In this document: positions 5,943 through 6,244 of the stretch, piece after piece
Numbering within the stretch: position 1 is the first letter of the stretch
Layout of the letters: every line of letters starts with the position of its first letter
Assembly (NCBI GenBank): GCA_947624765.1
Contig: CANQLS010000094.1
Span: forward strand, 1 to 6,244
Source: an uncultured Clostridia bacterium
Lineage (GTDB): Bacteria > Bacillota > Clostridia > TANB77 > UBA1234
Reading direction: 5' to 3'
DNA: 6,244 bases
The notes under the pieces: model-generated
What the model saw: the letters and a program-made list of their open reading frames with translations, nothing else
Told to the model about the DNA's origin: nothing
The model's database searches: none
Translations under genes and position numbers: made by a program

Positions 5943-5961
5943 GGGTGTTTCTTCAACACCC
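5943..5961 (-). other. Leader hairpin 4, perfect 7-bp stem
   Basis: GGGUGUU (5961-5955) pairs perfectly with AACACCC (5949-5943) around a 5-nt loop GAAGA. It lies about 35 nt upstream of the rpsJ ribosome binding site. Its 3' arm runs into the 10-bp palindrome CACCCGGGTG (5947-5938). No U run follows. Confidence 0.65.
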
Positions 5962-5970
5962 TTATTTAAA

Positions 5971-5989
5971 CCCAGGGGATTAGCCTGGG
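5971..5989 (-). other. Leader hairpin 3, GC-rich
   Basis: CCCAGG (5989-5984) pairs perfectly with CCUGGG (5976-5971) around CUAAUCC. It is followed by UUUAAAU, too short a U run for a confident terminator, though a weak attenuator is not excluded. Confidence 0.6.
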
Positions 5990-6012
5990 GAAAGTGCTCT
6001 TCCTACCATTGT

Positions 6013-6033
6013 CGCCCGGTTTATAATCGGACA
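6013..6033 (-). other. Leader hairpin 2
   Basis: UGUCCG (6033-6028) pairs with CGGGCG (6018-6013), including two U-G wobbles, around the 9-nt AU-rich loop AUUAUAAAC. Its 3' arm overlaps CGACAA (6014-6009), which is complementary to UUGUCG at 5927-5922, so a competing long-range pairing is possible. Confidence 0.4.
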
Positions 6034-6038
6034 TACTC

Positions 6039-6079
6039 CGTGAAAGTTCCCTGCCCGTAAGTGGCAGCCACATTTCACA
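6039..6079 (-). other. Leader hairpin 1 with symmetric internal loop
   Basis: In the mRNA, UGUGAAA (6079-6073) pairs with UUUCACG (6045-6039), ending in a U-G wobble, and CUGCC (6067-6063) pairs with GGCAG (6055-6051) around a 7-nt loop. The two helices are separated by five unpaired bases on each side (UGUGG and GGAAC). A symmetric purine-rich internal loop of this kind is a common protein-binding shape, but no ligand is identified. Confidence 0.55.
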
Positions 6080-6104
6080 TCATCGCAATATCACAGCAGT
6101 TATT

Positions 6105-6133
6105 ATTATACTACCTACGGACACACATTGCAA
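6105..6133 (-). promoter_or_regulatory. Sigma-A-type promoter of the S10 operon
   Basis: Minus-strand -35 TTGCAA (6133-6128) and a perfect -10 TATAAT (6110-6105) are separated by exactly 17 bases. The expected start is near 6098. It points at rpsJ and is the only strong promoter seen upstream of the operon. Confidence 0.82.
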
Positions 6134-6156
6134 GCATTTTTTTGAAAAATTTGACA
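6134..6156 (-). promoter_or_regulatory. A/T-rich upstream block, possible UP element
   Basis: Directly upstream of the -35, the minus strand has T-tracts and A-tracts (CAAATTTTTC then AAAAAAA). This position and composition suit contact by the RNA polymerase alpha subunits, as at other strong ribosomal promoters. The background is itself AT-rich, so this is only suggestive. Confidence 0.4.
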
Positions 6157-6218
6157 TAAAAGCTGAGCGTAACTTAACAAAGTAAATTCCATTTGAAGAT
6201 ATTTATACTGGAACTTAC

Positions 6219-6243
6219 TCTTACATTAAGAAAAAGTGTAAGA
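6219..6243. repeat. Inverted repeat at the right edge
   Basis: TCTTACA (6219-6225) and TGTAAGA (6237-6243) are perfect inverted copies around an 11-base spacer. Read on the minus strand it is not followed by a T run; on the plus strand the next bases are outside the window. It might be a terminator or operator of a neighbouring gene, but nothing here decides. The rest of 6157-6244 holds no supported gene. Confidence 0.35.
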
Positions 6244-6244
6244 T

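Larger units (their letters stand above)
5893..6098 (-). promoter_or_regulatory. Structured 5' leader of the S10 operon; candidate ribosomal protein leader RNA
   Basis: About 206 nt separate the predicted transcription start from the rpsJ ATG, with no plausible gene. By my count 5941-6060 is 60 of 120 G+C, far richer than the AT-rich genes beside it, as expected of structured RNA in such a genome. Hairpins readable in the mRNA are, in order, at 6079-6039, 6033-6013, 5989-5971, 5961-5943 and a small one at 5933-5923. None ends in a long U run, so a plain terminator is not seen. Long leaders that bind a protein of their own operon are known for S10 in gamma-proteobacteria (L4), but I see no reason to equate this fold with that one. 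The function is inferred. Confidence 0.6.

Noticed and set aside
5971..5989. GC-rich leader hairpin as an intrinsic terminator
   Set aside because: It is followed by only three U before A residues, and essential genes follow directly. At most it is a weak attenuator.
5995..6001. TGCTCTT, resembling a boxA antitermination site
   Set aside because: It is on the plus strand; the leader RNA is read from the minus strand, so it would not appear in the transcript.
6151..6179. Plus-strand TTGACA at 6151 as a divergent promoter
   Set aside because: At 17 bases the -10 position reads TTAACA, a poor match, and no gene or binding site is seen in the remaining sequence to the right. The -35 match may be part of the A/T-rich block.
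6202..6207. Minus-strand TATAAA as a second upstream promoter
   Set aside because: No acceptable -35 stands 16-18 bases upstream, and the promoter at 6105-6133 is far better.

Overview
The window is the front of the S10 ribosomal protein supercluster of an AT-rich Gram-positive bacterium, read entirely from the minus strand. In transcription order (high to low coordinate) the genes are rpsJ, rplC, rplD, rplW, rplB, rpsS, rplV, rpsC, rplP, rpmC, rpsQ, rplN and the first 74 codons of rplX, which runs off the left edge. The gene order, strong AAGGAGG-type ribosome binding sites, A/T-biased codons and Firmicute-like lengths (S3 of 218 residues, L29 of 66) point to Firmicutes, most likely Clostridia. 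The exact lineage cannot be fixed from these proteins by eye.

The right end (5893-6244) has no gene. It carries a good sigma-A-type promoter (TTGCAA, 17 bases, TATAAT, minus strand) with an A/T-rich upstream block. The promoter would produce a leader of about 206 nt ahead of rpsJ. Much of the leader is close to 50% G+C, well above the neighbouring genes, and it folds on paper into several hairpins. It is the best candidate for something undescribed here: a cis-acting ribosomal protein leader. The binding protein cannot be named from one sequence.

The left two thirds is a compact operon. Gene gaps are mostly 18-49 nt. There are three overlaps: rplD/rplW and rpsC/rplP share one base in TAATG, and rpmC starts inside the end of rplP. 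The exception is an 89-nt gap between rplW and rplB that contains competing inverted repeats. The S10-to-spc junction (rpsQ-rplN) shows no terminator or convincing promoter, so both groups are probably co-transcribed.

Starts were refined from binding-site spacing and family length: rpsJ, rpsS, rplC and rpmC all begin downstream of the longest possible reading frame. Small oddities are a 9-bp tandem duplication over the rplP start, an insertion near the C-terminus of L23 and an N-terminal extension on S10. All gene products are structural parts of the ribosome; S10 also acts as NusE in transcription antitermination. No mobile element, CRISPR array, tRNA or rRNA is visible.
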